64,000 bases of DNA from Azospirillum picis (GCF_017876115.1 NZ_JAGINO010000002.1:461718-525717), one strand, 5' to 3'. Shown: positions 9,685 to 19,666, counted from the stretch's first letter. Numbers and translations: made by a program. Notes: generated by a model from the letters alone, not told the origin.

Positions 9685-10404
9685 TCAGGGCGCCTGCGGC
9701 CCGACGTCCTCCACCATGTAGAAGGGGCCCCGCCGGTCGCGCTCGACCCGCAGGACGAAGCGGTTCGCGCCGCCGGCCCTGATCGTCCAGAGATCGCCGC
9801 CGCCGTCGAACGGCCGCAGGTCCAGCTCCTCCGGCACCGGCGCCTCGCCCAGCCGCTTCAGGATACGGTCGGCACGGGTGCGGTCGATGGCGGGAAGGCT
9901 TTCGGCGGCGCGGGCGTCGAAGCTGTCACCCTTCACATAGCGGGTGCCGCCGCCCTGGATGGGGCTGGACGGGCGGCCCGGCCGCAGGCGGGCACGCGCC
10001 GCCATCAGCCGCCAGCGCGCCGCTCCGCAGGCCCGGATCATTCCCTCATGAACCGCAGCCACCCGCTCGATCAGCGGCGGGAACAGCGGCATCAGTTCAC
10101 GCCGCTTGTAGGCGACGCGGCTCATCAGCTCGTGGATCGAGCGTTCGGCCACCGCCGCCGCCGCCGGCAGCTCGTCGGTTTCCGCCGCCAGCAGGGACGG
10201 GATGGCGTCGAGCGCGTCCCCCGCCACCAGCGCGTCGATGCGGGCCAGCGCCGCCGCCCCGGCCACGTCGGTGCGGGCGATCGCCGCCGCCACCAGCGGG
10301 CGGGCATGGTCGAGCGCCCGGGACCGCGGCACCTCCTCCGCCAGGGCGGCCAGCCAACCGGCGTCGAACAGGGCGCCATCCGGAACGGCGATGGCGGCGC
10401 TCAC
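9685..10404 (-). CDS. Hypothetical protein downstream of DHH phosphoesterase
   Basis: 239 residues, Ala-rich and helical in the first half (repeated short helices up to ELMPLFPPLIERV). It has a basic linker (GRPSSPIQGG) and a C-terminal beta-rich part (LDLRPFDGGGDLWTIRAGG, then RFVLRVERDRRGPFYMVEDVG). I do not recognise the family. It lies 54 bases after the DHH phosphoesterase gene on the same strand and is probably its operon partner. No signal peptide or membrane helix is visible, so it is likely cytoplasmic. Confidence 0.65.
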   Translation of the reverse strand: MSAAIAVPDGALFDAGWLAALAEEVPRSRALDHARPLVAAAIARTDVAGAAALARIDALVAGDALDAIPSLLAAETDELPAAAAVAERSIHELMSRVAYKRRELMPLFPPLIERVAAVHEGMIRACGAARWRLMAARARLRPGRPSSPIQGGGTRYVKGDSFDARAAESLPAIDRTRADRILKRLGEAPVPEELDLRPFDGGGDLWTIRAGGANRFVLRVERDRRGPFYMVEDVGPQAP

Positions 10405-10458
10405 GCGCCGAGGCCCGCCGGCAACCGCCGATCCGGCCTCCGGTCCGGCCGCCGGTGC

Positions 10459-11391
10459 CTACCCATCGGCCTGCATCCGGGCGACGATGGCGTCCAGCAC
10501 CGCCTCGGCCCGGCCGTTGTCGACTTGGCAGGTGCCGGCCGCCTGATGGCCGCCGCCGCCATATTCCAGCATCAGCGGCCCGATGTCGGTCTTCGAGCTG
10601 CGGTTGAGGATCGACTTGCCGCAGGCCAGCACGGTGTTCTGCTGCTTCAGCCCCCACAGCACATGGATCGACACGTTGGTGTCCGGGAACAGCGCATAGA
10701 TCATGAAGCGGTTGCCGGCATAGATCGTCTCCTCCTCGCGGAGGTCGAGCACGACGACGTTGCCGCGCACGGTGGCGCAGCGCTTCAACTGGTCGACGAA
10801 CAGCTCGGCATGCTGTGTGTAGAGGTCCGCCCGTTCCTTGACGTCGGGCAGCTCCAGGATCTCCTCGATGCCGTGGCTGCGGCAATGGTCGATGAGGTCC
10901 ATCATCAACTGGTAGTTGGAGACGCGGAACTCACGGAAGCGGCCGAGTCCGGTGCGCGCGTCCATGATGAAGTTCAGCAGGGTCCAGCCGGTGGGGTTGA
11001 GGATGTCCTCGCGCTCGTAGCGCGCCGAGTCGGCCTGGTCGACCGCCGCCATCATCTCGTCGGAGATGGTGGGGAACCGCTTCTTCCCGCCGTAATAGTC
11101 GTAGACCACGCGGGCGGCCGAGGGCGCCTTGGGATCGATGACGTGGTTCGGCTTGATGCCGACGCGCATGGTTTCCGACAGGTGGTGGTCGAAGACGAGA
11201 TGCGCGCCCTCCACGTAGGGCAGGTTGGTGGTGATGTCGCGGCCGGTGATCTCGATCTTGCCGTCCTGCATGTCCTTGGGATGGACAAACTTGATCTCGT
11301 CGAGGATGCCCAGGTCCTTGAGCAGGACGGCGCAGACGAGGCCGTCGAAATCAGAACGGGTGACGAGGCGGTACTTCGCGGCGTCGGACAT
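10459..11391 (-). CDS. DHH family phosphoesterase
   Basis: 310 residues from ATG 11391 (MSDAAKYRL), preceded by GGGGAAGC. The DHH superfamily hydrolyses phosphodiester bonds in short nucleotides, cyclic dinucleotides or polyphosphates. The N-terminal domain has the metal motif SDFDGLVCAVLL and the family motif VFDHHLSETM. The C-terminal DHHA1 domain ends in GGGGHQAAGTCQV. The length fits the nanoRNase/pAp-phosphatase-like group, but the first motif has DFDG in place of the usual DxD spacing. The substrate is therefore open. It is probably transcribed with the hypothetical gene that follows. Confidence 0.85.
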   Translation of the reverse strand: MSDAAKYRLVTRSDFDGLVCAVLLKDLGILDEIKFVHPKDMQDGKIEITGRDITTNLPYVEGAHLVFDHHLSETMRVGIKPNHVIDPKAPSAARVVYDYYGGKKRFPTISDEMMAAVDQADSARYEREDILNPTGWTLLNFIMDARTGLGRFREFRVSNYQLMMDLIDHCRSHGIEEILELPDVKERADLYTQHAELFVDQLKRCATVRGNVVVLDLREEETIYAGNRFMIYALFPDTNVSIHVLWGLKQQNTVLACGKSILNRSSKTDIGPLMLEYGGGGHQAAGTCQVDNGRAEAVLDAIVARMQADG

Positions 11392-11506
11392 GCAAGCTTC
11401 CCCTGGCGGCCCGTGGCGGTTGAGCATTGGCCGGAAGGGTAGTCTCCTACCCCTCCGGCGCGCAATCCCTTACCAGTAGGCCCTTACCGTCCGGCCGCCA
11501 TTGGGG

Positions 11507-12541
11507 TTATCCCCAGGGGCCGCGGCGGTTCTGCGGCATGAAGCCACCGCCCTGCCCGCTCCGGTCACCCTGCGGCGGCGCTCCCCAGGGCGACCGCCCG
11601 TCGCGCGGCGGGGCGAAACCGCCATTCTCGGAGCCGCCGCCGAAACCGCCGCCGAAACCGTCGCGGAACCCGCCGCCGAAACTGGCCCCCATCGTCCGCA
11701 GGCGGGCCACCCGCTCGCCCATGTCGGGATGGGTGGAGAAGAGGCTGGCCATGCTGGCGCCGCTCAGCGGGTTGGCGATGAAGAGGTGGGCGGTCGCCGG
11801 ATGCGCCTCGGCCTGATGGTTGGGGATGTGGTTGGCGGCGTTGTGGATGTTGGTCAGCGCATCGGCAAGCCAGTTGGGGCGGCCGCAGATCTCGGCGCCG
11901 ATGCGGTCGGCCTCGAACTCGCGGGTGCGGCTGATCGCCATCTGCACCAGGGTGGCGGCGATGGGCGCCAGGATGGCGGCCAGGACGGCCCCGACCATGC
12001 CCAGCGGGTTGCCACCGCGCTCGTCGCTGCTGGAGGCCCCGAAGAACAGGCCGAAATTGGCGAGCATCGACACCGCGCCGGCGATGGTGGCGGTGATCGT
12101 CATGATCAGCGTGTCGTGGTTCTTCACGTGGGCCAGCTCATGCGCCATCACGCCGGCGATCTCCTCCGGGCTCAGGCGCCGCAGCAGGCCGGTGGTGGCG
12201 GCCACCGCGGCGTTCTCAGGATTGCGGCCGGTGGCGAAGGCGTTGGGCTGGTCGTTCTCGATGATGTAGACGCGCGGCATCGGCAGGCCGGCGCGCTCGG
12301 CCAGCCGGGCGACGATGCCGTGGAACTCCGGCGCCGAGTAGGCGTCGACCTCGCGGGCGCCGTACATCGACAGCACCATGTCGCCGGAGTTCCAGTAGCT
12401 GAACAGGTTCATGCCCAGCGCCATGACGAAGGCGATGATCAGGCCGGTCTTGCCGCCCAGCAGGAAGCCGACCGCCATGAAGATGGCCGTCAGGCCGGCA
12501 AGGAGGATCGTGGTCTTCAGATAGCTGGTCATGATCGCCAT
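11507..12541 (-). CDS. htpX: Membrane zinc metalloprotease HtpX
   Basis: 344 residues. HtpX is an M48 inner-membrane protease that degrades misfolded membrane proteins under stress. Two N-terminal membrane helices are followed by the zinc motif HELAH (134-138), two further hydrophobic segments and the third zinc ligand region [11 protein letters not shown]. The substrate-side segment [17 protein letters not shown] is typical. The C-terminal ~50 residues are a Gly/Arg/Pro-rich extension ([20 protein letters not shown] and onward) not found in the E. coli enzyme but seen in relatives from Rhodospirillales. The start could be ATG 12541 or ATG 12532 (MTSYLK); neither has a clear Shine-Dalgarno. 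Confidence 0.93.
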   Translation of the reverse strand: MAIMTSYLKTTILLAGLTAIFMAVGFLLGGKTGLIIAFVMALGMNLFSYWNSGDMVLSMYGAREVDAYSAPEFHGIVARLAERAGLPMPRVYIIENDQPNAFATGRNPENAAVAATTGLLRRLSPEEIAGVMAHELAHVKNHDTLIMTITATIAGAVSMLANFGLFFGASSSDERGGNPLGMVGAVLAAILAPIAATLVQMAISRTREFEADRIGAEICGRPNWLADALTNIHNAANHIPNHQAEAHPATAHLFIANPLSGASMASLFSTHPDMGERVARLRTMGASFGGGFRDGFGGGFGGGSENGGFAPPRDGRSPWGAPPQGDRSGQGGGFMPQNRRGPWG

Positions 12542-12659
12542 ATCGGTTCAGGATGGGCCGGCGGGGAGAAGACCGCCTCACCCGAAATATGGGTCCGCGG
12601 CGCGCCCGCCTTCAAGATGCTCCCCGGATCCGCTCCCGCATGGGACGCCCGCAGTTGCG

Positions 12660-12860
12660 ATGGACAGCATGACCGAACCGAAGATGCCCGAGCAGACCAC
12701 CGCCGAGCCGGTGGCCGAGACGACCACCGCCGGAGCAACCGCCGAAACCGGCGAGGCGAAGGGACCGGAGCAGAAGCCCGGCGAGATCGGCGGACCGAAG
12801 GGACCGGAACCGACCCGCTACGGCGACTGGGAGTTCAAGGGACGCTGCTCGGACTTCTGA
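12660..12860 (+). CDS. SdhAF4-type succinate dehydrogenase assembly factor (DUF1674)
   Basis: 66 residues from ATG 12660. The C-terminal 26 residues carry the DUF1674 signature: GGPKGPEPTRYGDWEFKGRC with the terminal SDF. In the mitochondrial homologue (SDHAF4) this segment binds flavinylated SdhA and promotes succinate dehydrogenase assembly. The N-terminal half is a low-complexity Glu/Thr/Ala run. No sdh genes are nearby. The in-frame upstream extension overlaps the htpX start on the other strand and is not credible. A second start at 12669 is possible. Confidence 0.78.
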   Translation: MDSMTEPKMPEQTTAEPVAETTTAGATAETGEAKGPEQKPGEIGGPKGPEPTRYGDWEFKGRCSDF

Positions 12861-12880
12861 GCGCGCGGCTCCATGCCCAG

Positions 12881-12912
12881 GCCCCCTCCCCCACTTCGTG
12901 GGAGAGGGGGCA
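12881..12912. repeat. CCCCCTCCC/GGGAGGGGG hairpin element
   Basis: A 13-base stem with one mismatch (12882-12894 pairing with 12898-12910), followed by caagtgctggttcgg. It lies between the convergent DUF1674 and ugpC genes and could act as a bidirectional terminator. It belongs to the same dispersed element family as 15868-15903 and 53454-53488, sharing the C-tract/G-tract arms and, with the second site, the trailing TGGTTCGG. Confidence 0.65.
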
Positions 12913-12941
12913 AGTGCTGGTTCGGAAGGGCGAGGGCAGCA

Positions 12942-14009
12942 TCATCCCTCCAGCCGGCGGCCGGTCACGGCATCGAACAGGTGCAGGGCGTCGGCCGGCG
13001 GCGACACCGTCAGGCGGTCGCCGCTGCGGCAGCTCGGCAGGCCGGCCATGCGGACCAGCAGCGCCTCGCCGCCGGGCAGCCGGCCATAGACCACGGTGTC
13101 GGCGCCGAGCGCCTCGACCAGTTCCACCTCGATGACGAAGCCGGCGTCCGCCACCGCCAGGTGCTCCGGCCGGATGCCCAGCTTCACCGGCCGGCCGGCT
13201 TCGGTCGGGCGCGGCTGCGGCAGGGGAAGGCTCTGGCCGCCCGGCAGCAGCACCGCCCCGCCCCGGTCGTCGATGCGGCCGTCCAGCACGTTCATCGGCG
13301 GCGAGCCGATGAAGCCGGCGACGAACAGGCTGGCCGGCCGCTGGTAGACCTCCAACGGCGTGCCGATCTGCTCGGCGACGCCGTGGTTCATCACCAGGAT
13401 GCGGTCCGCCAGCGTCATCGCCTCCACCTGGTCGTGGGTGACGTAGAGGCTGGTGATGCCCAGGCGGTCCTGCAGGCGCTTGATCTCCACCCGCATCTGG
13501 GTGCGCAGCTTGGCGTCCAGGTTCGACAGCGGCTCGTCGAACAGGAAGGCGGCGGGCTCGCGCACGATGGCGCGGCCCATGGCGACGCGCTGGCGCTGGC
13601 CGCCGGAGAGCTGGCTCGGCCGGCGGTCGAGGAAGCGGCCGAGTTCGAGGATTTCCGCCGCCCTGTCGACGCGCGCCCGGATTTCCGCCTTCGGAATCCC
13701 GCGGATCTTGAGGCCGTAGGCCATGTTGTCGAAGACCGTCATGTGCGGATAGAGCGCGTAGTTCTGGAACACCATCGCGATGTCGCGGTCCTTGGGGTCC
13801 AGATGGTTGACGACGCGCCCGCCGATGGCGATCTCGCCGCCGGTGATGCCCTCCAGCCCGGCGACCATGCGCAGGAGCGTGGACTTGCCGCAGCCCGACG
13901 GGCCGAGCAGGACCAGGAACTCGCCGTCCTGGATCGCGATGTCGATGCCCTTGATCGCTTCGACCGGGCCATAGGACTTGCGGACGTTGCGGATTTCAAC
14001 GGTTGCCAT
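12942..14009 (-). CDS. ugpC: sn-glycerol-3-phosphate ABC transporter ATP-binding protein
   Basis: 355 residues from ATG 14009, preceded by GGGAAAGAAGAAC. This is the cytoplasmic ATPase of the importer. Walker A is GPSGCGKST, the Q-loop [20 protein letters not shown], the ABC signature LSGGQRQRV, Walker [13 protein letters not shown] and the switch His VTHDQ. A MalK/UgpC-type regulatory TOBE domain fills the C-terminal third ([13 protein letters not shown]). It is the last gene of ugpB-ugpA-ugpE-ugpC, the same order as in enterobacteria but without ugpQ. Upstream in-frame codons (to 14054) run into the ugpE end and are not used. Confidence 0.93.
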   Translation of the reverse strand: MATVEIRNVRKSYGPVEAIKGIDIAIQDGEFLVLLGPSGCGKSTLLRMVAGLEGITGGEIAIGGRVVNHLDPKDRDIAMVFQNYALYPHMTVFDNMAYGLKIRGIPKAEIRARVDRAAEILELGRFLDRRPSQLSGGQRQRVAMGRAIVREPAAFLFDEPLSNLDAKLRTQMRVEIKRLQDRLGITSLYVTHDQVEAMTLADRILVMNHGVAEQIGTPLEVYQRPASLFVAGFIGSPPMNVLDGRIDDRGGAVLLPGGQSLPLPQPRPTEAGRPVKLGIRPEHLAVADAGFVIEVELVEALGADTVVYGRLPGGEALLVRMAGLPSCRSGDRLTVSPPADALHLFDAVTGRRLEG

Positions 14010-14034
14010 TGTTCTTCTTTCCCTTCGCCCGCGC

Positions 14035-14883
14035 TTACTTTTCGCTGTCCACAAGACCCTTGACGAACCAGCGCTGCATGAACACCACCACCGCCACCGG
14101 CGGAAGCATCGCCAGCACCGTGGTCGCCATGATGATGTGCCAGTCGTTGGCCGACTCGCCGGTGCCGATCATCTTGGTGATGCCGGTCACGATGGTTTCC
14201 ATGTCGCCGCTGCTGGTGACCAGAAGCGGCCAGAGATACTGGTTCCAGCCATAGATGAAGAGGATCACGAACAGCGCCGCGATGTTGGTGCGCGACAGCG
14301 GCAGCACCACGTCGACGAAGAAGCGCACCGGCCCGGCGCCGTCGATCTTCGCCGCCTCCAGCAGTTCGTCAGGGATGGTCAGGAAGAACTGGCGGAACAG
14401 CAGGGTCGCGGTGGCCGACGCGATCAGCGGGATGGCCAGCCCGGCATAGGTGTTGATCAGGCCGAGGTCGGCGACGACCTTGTAGGTCGGGATGATGCGC
14501 ACCTCCACCGGCAGCATCAGCGTGATGAAGATCAGCCAGAAGAAGGCCATGCGCAGCGGGAAGCGGAAGAAGGCCACCGCATAGGCCGACAGGATGGAGA
14601 TGGCGATCTTGCCCAGCGCGATGGACAGCGCCATCACCAGGCTGTTCAGCATCATGGTGCGGACGGGCGTGTACATGGCCCGGTCGCCGGCCTCGCCCGC
14701 CCAGGCCTGGGCATAGTTGGCCGCCCCCTGCCCGCCCGGCCACAGCGGCAGCCCGCCGCGGCCGATGGTGCCGGAATCCCAGGTGGAGCCGATCAGCGTC
14801 ACGTAGATCGGATAGGCGAAGATCAGCACGCCGACGATCAGGACGATGTGCGGCACCAGATCGATGAAACGGGTCGGCTTCAT
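14035..14883 (-). CDS. ugpE: sn-glycerol-3-phosphate ABC transporter permease
   Basis: 282 residues from ATG 14883 ([13 protein letters not shown]). It is an inner-membrane permease with six hydrophobic segments. The cytoplasmic EAA loop reads [20 protein letters not shown], the site that contacts the UgpC ATPase. The start overlaps the ugpA stop by ATGA (14880-14883), giving translational coupling. A much longer in-frame reading extends into ugpA on the same strand but does not match the family. C-terminal residues [12 protein letters not shown] are typical of MalG/UgpE-type permeases. Confidence 0.92.
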   Translation of the reverse strand: MKPTRFIDLVPHIVLIVGVLIFAYPIYVTLIGSTWDSGTIGRGGLPLWPGGQGAANYAQAWAGEAGDRAMYTPVRTMMLNSLVMALSIALGKIAISILSAYAVAFFRFPLRMAFFWLIFITLMLPVEVRIIPTYKVVADLGLINTYAGLAIPLIASATATLLFRQFFLTIPDELLEAAKIDGAGPVRFFVDVVLPLSRTNIAALFVILFIYGWNQYLWPLLVTSSGDMETIVTGITKMIGTGESANDWHIIMATTVLAMLPPVAVVVFMQRWFVKGLVDSEK

Positions 14884-15866
14884 GCGTAATGGACCTTGCG
14901 CTCGACGAAGCGGAACTGCACCGCGGTCAGCGCGATGACGATCACCATCAGGATCACCGACTGGGCCGACGACCCGCCGAGGTCGTTGTTGACCACGCCG
15001 TCCTGATAGACGCGGAAGATCAGCGTTTCCGTCGCCTTGCCCGGCCCGCCCTGCGTCAGGGCGTGGATGGTGCCGAAGGTCTCGAAGAAGGCGTAGACCA
15101 TGTCGACCACCAGCAGGAAGAAGGTGGTCGGCGACAGCAGCGGGAAGGTGATGGTCCAGAACCGCCGGACGGGTCCGGCGCCGTCGATGCTGGCCGCCTC
15201 CATCACCGAGCGCGGGATCGCCTGCAGGCCGGCCAGGAAGAAGATGAAGTTGTAGGACACCTGCTTCCAACTGGCGGCCATGATGACCATCACCAGCGCC
15301 TGGCCGCCGTTCAGCCGGTAGTCCCAGTCATAGCCGAGCGCTCGCAGCGCCCGGCCGAAGGAGCCGATGTCGGGATTGAAGATGAACATCCACAGCACCG
15401 CGGCGACGGCCGGGGCCAGCGCGTAGGGCCAGATCAGCAGCGTCTTGTAGGCCCGCGCGCCCTTGATCTTCGAATCGGCCAGCACCGCCAGCAGCAGCGC
15501 CACCCCCATCGCCAGCACGGTCACCGCCACGCTGAAGACGATGGTCACCTTCAGCGTGTCGAGATAGTTCGGGTCGCTCAGCACATGGGTGAAGTTCTCG
15601 AACCAGACGAATTCGCTGCGGATGCCGAAGGCGTCCTGCAGGTGCACCGACTGCCAGATCGCCTGGGCCGCCGGCCAGATGAAGAACACCAGCGTCACCG
15701 CCACCTGCGGCGCCAGCAGCAGGTAGGGCAACAGCCGGTTGTCGAAGGTGACGCGACGCTGCAAAGGATGGTCTTTCGTCGGTTGTGCGTGGCGTAAGGG
15801 GGAAGCATGGGGCGGATTGAACAAGAAGCCACGGCGTCGCTTGTCGAGAAGAGCCACGCCGCGCAT
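14880..15866 (-). CDS. ugpA: sn-glycerol-3-phosphate ABC transporter permease
   Basis: A MalF/UgpA-type permease with six membrane helices and the EAA loop [20 protein letters not shown]. The protein proper begins at [20 protein letters not shown]. The annotated ATG at 15866 and a GTG at 15875 both lie in or beside a dispersed C/G-rich repeat, which would add a basic ~30-residue head not typical of the family. A TTG at 15764 (LQRRVTF), with a weak Shine-Dalgarno, is a plausible native start. It pairs with UgpE to form the membrane channel for the UgpB-bound substrate. Confidence 0.88.
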   Translation of the reverse strand: MRGVALLDKRRRGFLFNPPHASPLRHAQPTKDHPLQRRVTFDNRLLPYLLLAPQVAVTLVFFIWPAAQAIWQSVHLQDAFGIRSEFVWFENFTHVLSDPNYLDTLKVTIVFSVAVTVLAMGVALLLAVLADSKIKGARAYKTLLIWPYALAPAVAAVLWMFIFNPDIGSFGRALRALGYDWDYRLNGGQALVMVIMAASWKQVSYNFIFFLAGLQAIPRSVMEAASIDGAGPVRRFWTITFPLLSPTTFFLLVVDMVYAFFETFGTIHALTQGGPGKATETLIFRVYQDGVVNNDLGGSSAQSVILMVIVIALTAVQFRFVERKVHYA

Positions 15867-15867
15867 C

Positions 15868-15903
15868 TCCCTCACCCTAACCCTCTCCCCGGGGGGAGAG
15901 GGG
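15868..15903. repeat. Dispersed hairpin element between ugpB and ugpA
   Basis: The arms ccctctcccc (15881-15890) and ggggagaggg (15893-15902) form a perfect 10-base stem with a two-base loop, next to ccctcaccctaa. This sequence type recurs at 53454-53488 and, in a shorter form, at 12881-12912. Here it lies inside the operon between the binding-protein gene and the permease genes, where it could stabilise the ugpB message or cause partial termination so that more binding protein than permease is made; that role is inference. Confidence 0.7.
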
Positions 15904-15923
15904 ATACAGGCGTGGTTCGGGAA

Positions 15924-17276
15924 TCAGCCCTTGTTGGCGCGCTCGAAGTTGCGCAGCACGGTGTTGCCGCGCTTGATCGAAGCGTCCAGTGCCTGCTTGG
16001 CGTCCTGCTGGCCCTGGAAGGCCTTCTCAAGCTCTTCCTGGATGATGTTGCGGATCTCCGGCAGGTTGCCCAGGCGCAGGCCCATGCTGTTCTCGGTGGT
16101 CGGCGTGCGGGTGAGCTGGGCCGCCGGCACGTCGGCGCCCGGGTTCTTCTCGTAGTAGCCCTGCGCCTTGGCGATCTCGATGCCCTTCAGCGTCACCGGG
16201 ACATAGCCGGTGTCCATGTGCCACTTGGCGTCGACCTCGGGCTTGGCCAGGTAGGTGAAGAACTGCGACACCGCCTTGTATTCGGCCGGGGTCCGCTTGG
16301 GCGAGGTCATGACCCAGAAGGCCGCACCGCCGATGATGCCGTTCTTCGGATCGTTGTTGGCGAATTCCGGCCAGTAGGGCAGCGGCGCGGCCCCCCAGGC
16401 GAAGGTCGCCTCCTTGATGATGCGGCTGCGCAGCGAGGACGACCCCTGGATCATCGCGCATTCGCCCGACGGGAACAGGGCGTCCGGCTTGTTGTCGCGG
16501 CCGCCGTACTTGAACAGCCCCTCCTTCTGCATGTCGATCAGCGCCTGGACATGCTTGACGTAGAGCGGCGCGTCGATCTTCAGCTCGGCGTTCAGCCCGC
16601 CATAGCCGTTGGCCTGGCTGGCGAAGGGGGTGTTGTGGATGGCGCCCAACTGTTCGAGCTGCACCCAGGTCGGCCAGGAGGTGGTGAAGGGGCAGCTCGA
16701 CCCCGAGGCCTTGAGCTTCTTGGCCGCGTCGACCAGTTCCGGCCAGGTCGCCGGCGGCTTGGCCGGGTCGAGGCCGGCCTTCTGGAAGGCGTCCTTGTTG
16801 TAGAACATGATGGCGGTGGAGCTGTTGAACGGCAGCGCCATCATCTTCCCGTCCTTGGACGAGTAGTAGCCCTTCACCGCGGGGATGTAGGCGTTGGCGT
16901 CGAAGGACGCGCCCGTCTCCTCCATCAACTGGTAGACCGGCTTCACCGCCGGGCCGGCGGCCATCATGGTGGCGGTCCCGACCTCGAACATCTGCACGAT
17001 GTGCGGCGCGTTGCCGGCACGGAAGGCGGCGATCGCCGCCTGCATCGTCTCCGGATAGCTGCCCTTGTAGGAGGCGTTGACCTGGACCGCCTGCTGGCCG
17101 TCGTTGAAGTCCTTGACGATCTGCTCCAACTGCCCGCCCAGCGGCTGCGGCAGGCCGTGCCAGAACTCGACGACCGTCTTCTGCTGCGCCAGTGCCGCGC
17201 CCGGCAGGGCGGCGAGCAGCAGCGCGGACGTGGTGGCGGCGCCCGTGAGGAGAGCGAACTTGCGGCGGGTCAACAT
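15924..17276 (-). CDS. ugpB: sn-glycerol-3-phosphate ABC transporter substrate-binding protein
   Basis: 450 residues from ATG 17276, preceded by GGGAGACCCACCAG. This is the periplasmic binding protein. The signal peptide has a twin-arginine-like start (MLTRRKFALLTGAATTS) and likely cleavage after ALAQ. The mature N-terminus VVEFWHGLPQPLGGQLEQIV matches the UgpB cluster of family 1 solute-binding proteins. The assignment to glycerol phosphate or its diesters rests on overall family resemblance and the ugpBAEC order. It is the first gene of the operon. The 275 bases upstream contain TTTCG-rich motifs (for example a palindromic TTTCGAAA near 17444), but no convincing Pho box. Confidence 0.92.
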   Translation of the reverse strand: MLTRRKFALLTGAATTSALLLAALPGAALAQQKTVVEFWHGLPQPLGGQLEQIVKDFNDGQQAVQVNASYKGSYPETMQAAIAAFRAGNAPHIVQMFEVGTATMMAAGPAVKPVYQLMEETGASFDANAYIPAVKGYYSSKDGKMMALPFNSSTAIMFYNKDAFQKAGLDPAKPPATWPELVDAAKKLKASGSSCPFTTSWPTWVQLEQLGAIHNTPFASQANGYGGLNAELKIDAPLYVKHVQALIDMQKEGLFKYGGRDNKPDALFPSGECAMIQGSSSLRSRIIKEATFAWGAAPLPYWPEFANNDPKNGIIGGAAFWVMTSPKRTPAEYKAVSQFFTYLAKPEVDAKWHMDTGYVPVTLKGIEIAKAQGYYEKNPGADVPAAQLTRTPTTENSMGLRLGNLPEIRNIIQEELEKAFQGQQDAKQALDASIKRGNTVLRNFERANKG

Positions 17277-17552
17277 CTGGTGGGTCTCCCTATCCCGGTA
17301 TGGTGCGCGGTTGTCATGAGGGCAACGGGTTGCCGTCCCGCGATGCTTTCGTGAAGTTTTGATGGCACGCGCCCGCGTCGTTGCGCGAAGCCGTGTGAAA
17401 ATCATGCGAAGGCTTATGAAAGGCTTGTCGTCCAGATGGTCGCTTTCGAAACTGTTCGGTTGCTCTAACCGTCACACTGTGCGCGCCCGCCGGCCTCTGT
17501 CAAGCGCGGTTCCGAACATTTGCGCACAGGAGGCGGGCGGCGGCGCGCCGCC

Positions 17553-18650
17553 TCAGCGGCCGGCCAGCGGCAGGTCGACGGCGAAGACCGATCCCTTGCC
17601 GGGCCTGGAGCGGACGGTCACCGGATGGTCCAGCAGCCGCGACAGCCGGCGCACGATCCCGAGCCCGAGGCCCAGCCCCTGCTTGCGGTCGCGCCCCGGG
17701 TTGCCGAGCTGGTGGAAGTCCTCGAAGATGGCCGCATGCTGCGACGGGTCGATGCCGATCCCGGTGTCCCACACCTCGATGCGCAGGCCGCCGCCATGCC
17801 GCCGGGCGGCGAGCAGGACGCCGCCCGTGCTGGTGTAGCGCAGGGCGTTGGCCAGGAGCGGCCGGAGCAGCCGCTCCATCAGCACCGGGTCGCTGGCGAC
17901 CTCGGCGTCGAGCGGGTGGACGTTGAAGCGCAGCCCCTTGGCCTCCGCCTCGCCCCCGAACTCCTCCAGCATCTTGGCCAGCAGCTCGTCGACCGGGAAC
18001 GGCTGCGGCTTGGCGGCGACCAGCCCGGCCTCCAGCGACGACACGTCGAGAAGCGCGCGCAGCAGGGTTTCGCCGCCGGTGATCGCCTGCGAGAGCTGCC
18101 CGGCAAGGTCCTGGCTGGTGGTGTCGGTCAGACGGCCGGCCAGCAGGTGGTGGAACAGGTGCATGGCCTGGAACGGCTGGCGCAGGGCATGGCTGGCCGC
18201 CGACAGGAAACGACCCATGGACGTGCGTGCACGCTCGGCCTCGGCGCGGGCCTCGGCCGCCTCCTCACGCGCCAGCGCCGCCCCGCCCGCCTCGGCGATC
18301 AGCGCCACGGCCCCGGCCATGCCGCGCGCCGCGGCCACCACCACCGCCCCGTCATGGCCCGGCAGCAGCAGCCCGGCGGCCCCCGCCTCCATGACGGCCG
18401 GGGCGCCCGTCGCCGACACCCGGTCCCGCAGCCCATCGATGACACGGCAGAGGTCCTGAGGCAGCCCGAGCGCCTGCAGCGTCCGTCCCTCCACCGCGCT
18501 GCGCGGCAGGCCGGCGGCGGCGGCGAAGGCGTCGTTGACACCAAGCAACCGCCCGTCGGCACCAAGAAGCGCCTGCGGGACGGGGCTGGCGGACAGCAAG
18601 GCGTCCATCCAATCCTCGCGCGTCGGCGTATGACTTTCGGTAGAAAGCAT
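17553..18650 (-). CDS. PAS-containing sensor histidine kinase
   Basis: 365 residues, no membrane segment. A PAS domain (about 12-75) is followed by a region of unclear fold, a short coiled coil (REEAAEARAEAERAR) and a HisKA domain whose H-box is ASHALRQPFQ (His154). The ATPase domain has an N-box LLRPLLANALRYTS, a G1 box DTGIGID and a G2 box GLGLGLGIVRR. The H-box belongs to the SH-x-LRQP subgroup of kinases; the usual Asp after His is Ala here. No response regulator gene is adjacent. It lies 276 bases downstream of the ugpB start and is transcribed toward it, so it may end in the ugp promoter region. Confidence 0.88.
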   Translation of the reverse strand: MLSTESHTPTREDWMDALLSASPVPQALLGADGRLLGVNDAFAAAAGLPRSAVEGRTLQALGLPQDLCRVIDGLRDRVSATGAPAVMEAGAAGLLLPGHDGAVVVAAARGMAGAVALIAEAGGAALAREEAAEARAEAERARTSMGRFLSAASHALRQPFQAMHLFHHLLAGRLTDTTSQDLAGQLSQAITGGETLLRALLDVSSLEAGLVAAKPQPFPVDELLAKMLEEFGGEAEAKGLRFNVHPLDAEVASDPVLMERLLRPLLANALRYTSTGGVLLAARRHGGGLRIEVWDTGIGIDPSQHAAIFEDFHQLGNPGRDRKQGLGLGLGIVRRLSRLLDHPVTVRSRPGKGSVFAVDLPLAGR

Positions 18651-18790
18651 GGGCGGTTTCTCTGAAAGATGTCGAGGAGACGTCCCGGATGCCGGCCGGC
18701 AGCCGCTGTGTTGCCTCCAAGTTATCTTGCGGACCTATCGATCGTGTCAAATGTTACATCCTGCCGCCTTCCGGCCGCGTCATGGCCGAA

Positions 18791-18850
18791 GGATGCCCCA
18801 GAGGATGCCGCTACGGATGCCCCTGCGGATGCCGCTGAGGACGCTTTTGC
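18791..18850 (+). repeat. Five imperfect 12-bp tandem repeats
   Basis: Units of GGATGCCGCTxx type at 18791, 18803, 18815, 18827 and a degenerate one at 18839, placed just upstream of the DUF45 protease gene. The array is not inside a convincing gene. It could be a slippage-prone spacer; nothing else is seen in this intergenic stretch. Confidence 0.6.
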
Positions 18851-18879
18851 ATCGGGCGCCGGCCACGCTATAAGACGCC

Positions 18880-19644
18880 ATGGTGCAGCGCCGCCCCTCC
18901 CTTCCACGCCGCCGCAAGCGGACCGCCGCCCGGCCGCCCCAGCCGCCACGGGCGCTGGAGATCACCGGCTTGCCGATGCCGCTGGAACTGCGGGAGAGCG
19001 CCCGCGCCACCCGCATGACCCTGCGCGTCGATGCCGGCCGCGGCCTCGTGCAGGTGGTGGTGCCGGTCGGCGTGTCGGAATCAGACGCCCGCCAGTTCAT
19101 CGGCCGCCATGACGGCTGGCTGCGGGCACGGCTGGCGGCGATGCCGCCGTCCCTGCCCTTCGCCGACGGCGCCCTCCTGCCCTATCTGGGCGTCGAGCAC
19201 CTCATCCGGCACGATGCCGCCCTGCGCGGCCCGACCCGCATCGAGGACGGTGCGCTGCTGGTCGGCGGCCAGCCCGAGCATCTGGCCCGGCGCGTGCGCG
19301 ACTTCCTGGTGGCGGAGGCGAGGCGCGAACTGTCGGAGCGGGCACGCGCGAAGGCGGCCGCCATCGGCGCCCGCGTCGCCGCCGTCACGGTGCGCGATAC
19401 CAGGAGCCGCTGGGGAAGCTGCTCGTCCACCGGCCGCCTCTCCTTCTCCTGGCGGCTGATCCTGACGCCGGAGGCGGTGCTCGACTATGTGGTCGGCCAC
19501 GAGGTGGCGCATCTGCGCGAGATGAACCACTCGCCGCGCTTCTGGGCGCTGTGCGCCAGCCTGACGGCGGGGATGAACCCGGACGTCGACCGGCCGCGGG
19601 CCTGGCTGAAGGCCAACGGGGCGCGGCTGCTGCGTTACGGCTGA
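18880..19644 (+). CDS. YgjP-like (DUF45) M48-related metallopeptidase
   Basis: 254 residues. The C-terminal half has the zinc motif HEVAHLREMNHSPRFW (HExxH plus a downstream His) typical of the DUF45/YgjP-like group. The preceding TRSRWGSCSSTGRLSFSWRL segment is also characteristic. The N-terminal half is a small beta domain with arginine-rich start MVQRRPSLPRRRKR. These enzymes often sit near restriction or housekeeping genes and their substrates are largely unknown. It is predicted cytoplasmic. It converges with the GGDEF/EAL gene (22 bases between stops). Confidence 0.85.
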   Translation: MVQRRPSLPRRRKRTAARPPQPPRALEITGLPMPLELRESARATRMTLRVDAGRGLVQVVVPVGVSESDARQFIGRHDGWLRARLAAMPPSLPFADGALLPYLGVEHLIRHDAALRGPTRIEDGALLVGGQPEHLARRVRDFLVAEARRELSERARAKAAAIGARVAAVTVRDTRSRWGSCSSTGRLSFSWRLILTPEAVLDYVVGHEVAHLREMNHSPRFWALCASLTAGMNPDVDRPRAWLKANGARLLRYG

Positions 19645-19666
19645 AAGACCGCAGCCGGGGCGCGGC

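Noticed and set aside
17277..17552. Pho box upstream of ugpB
   Set aside because: Isolated CTGTCA-like half-sites are present, but no pair with correct spacing was found.
18791..18850. CRISPR or similar array
   Set aside because: The units are 12 bases, adjacent and imperfect, without spacers. No CRISPR repeat-spacer pattern or cas gene is in the window.
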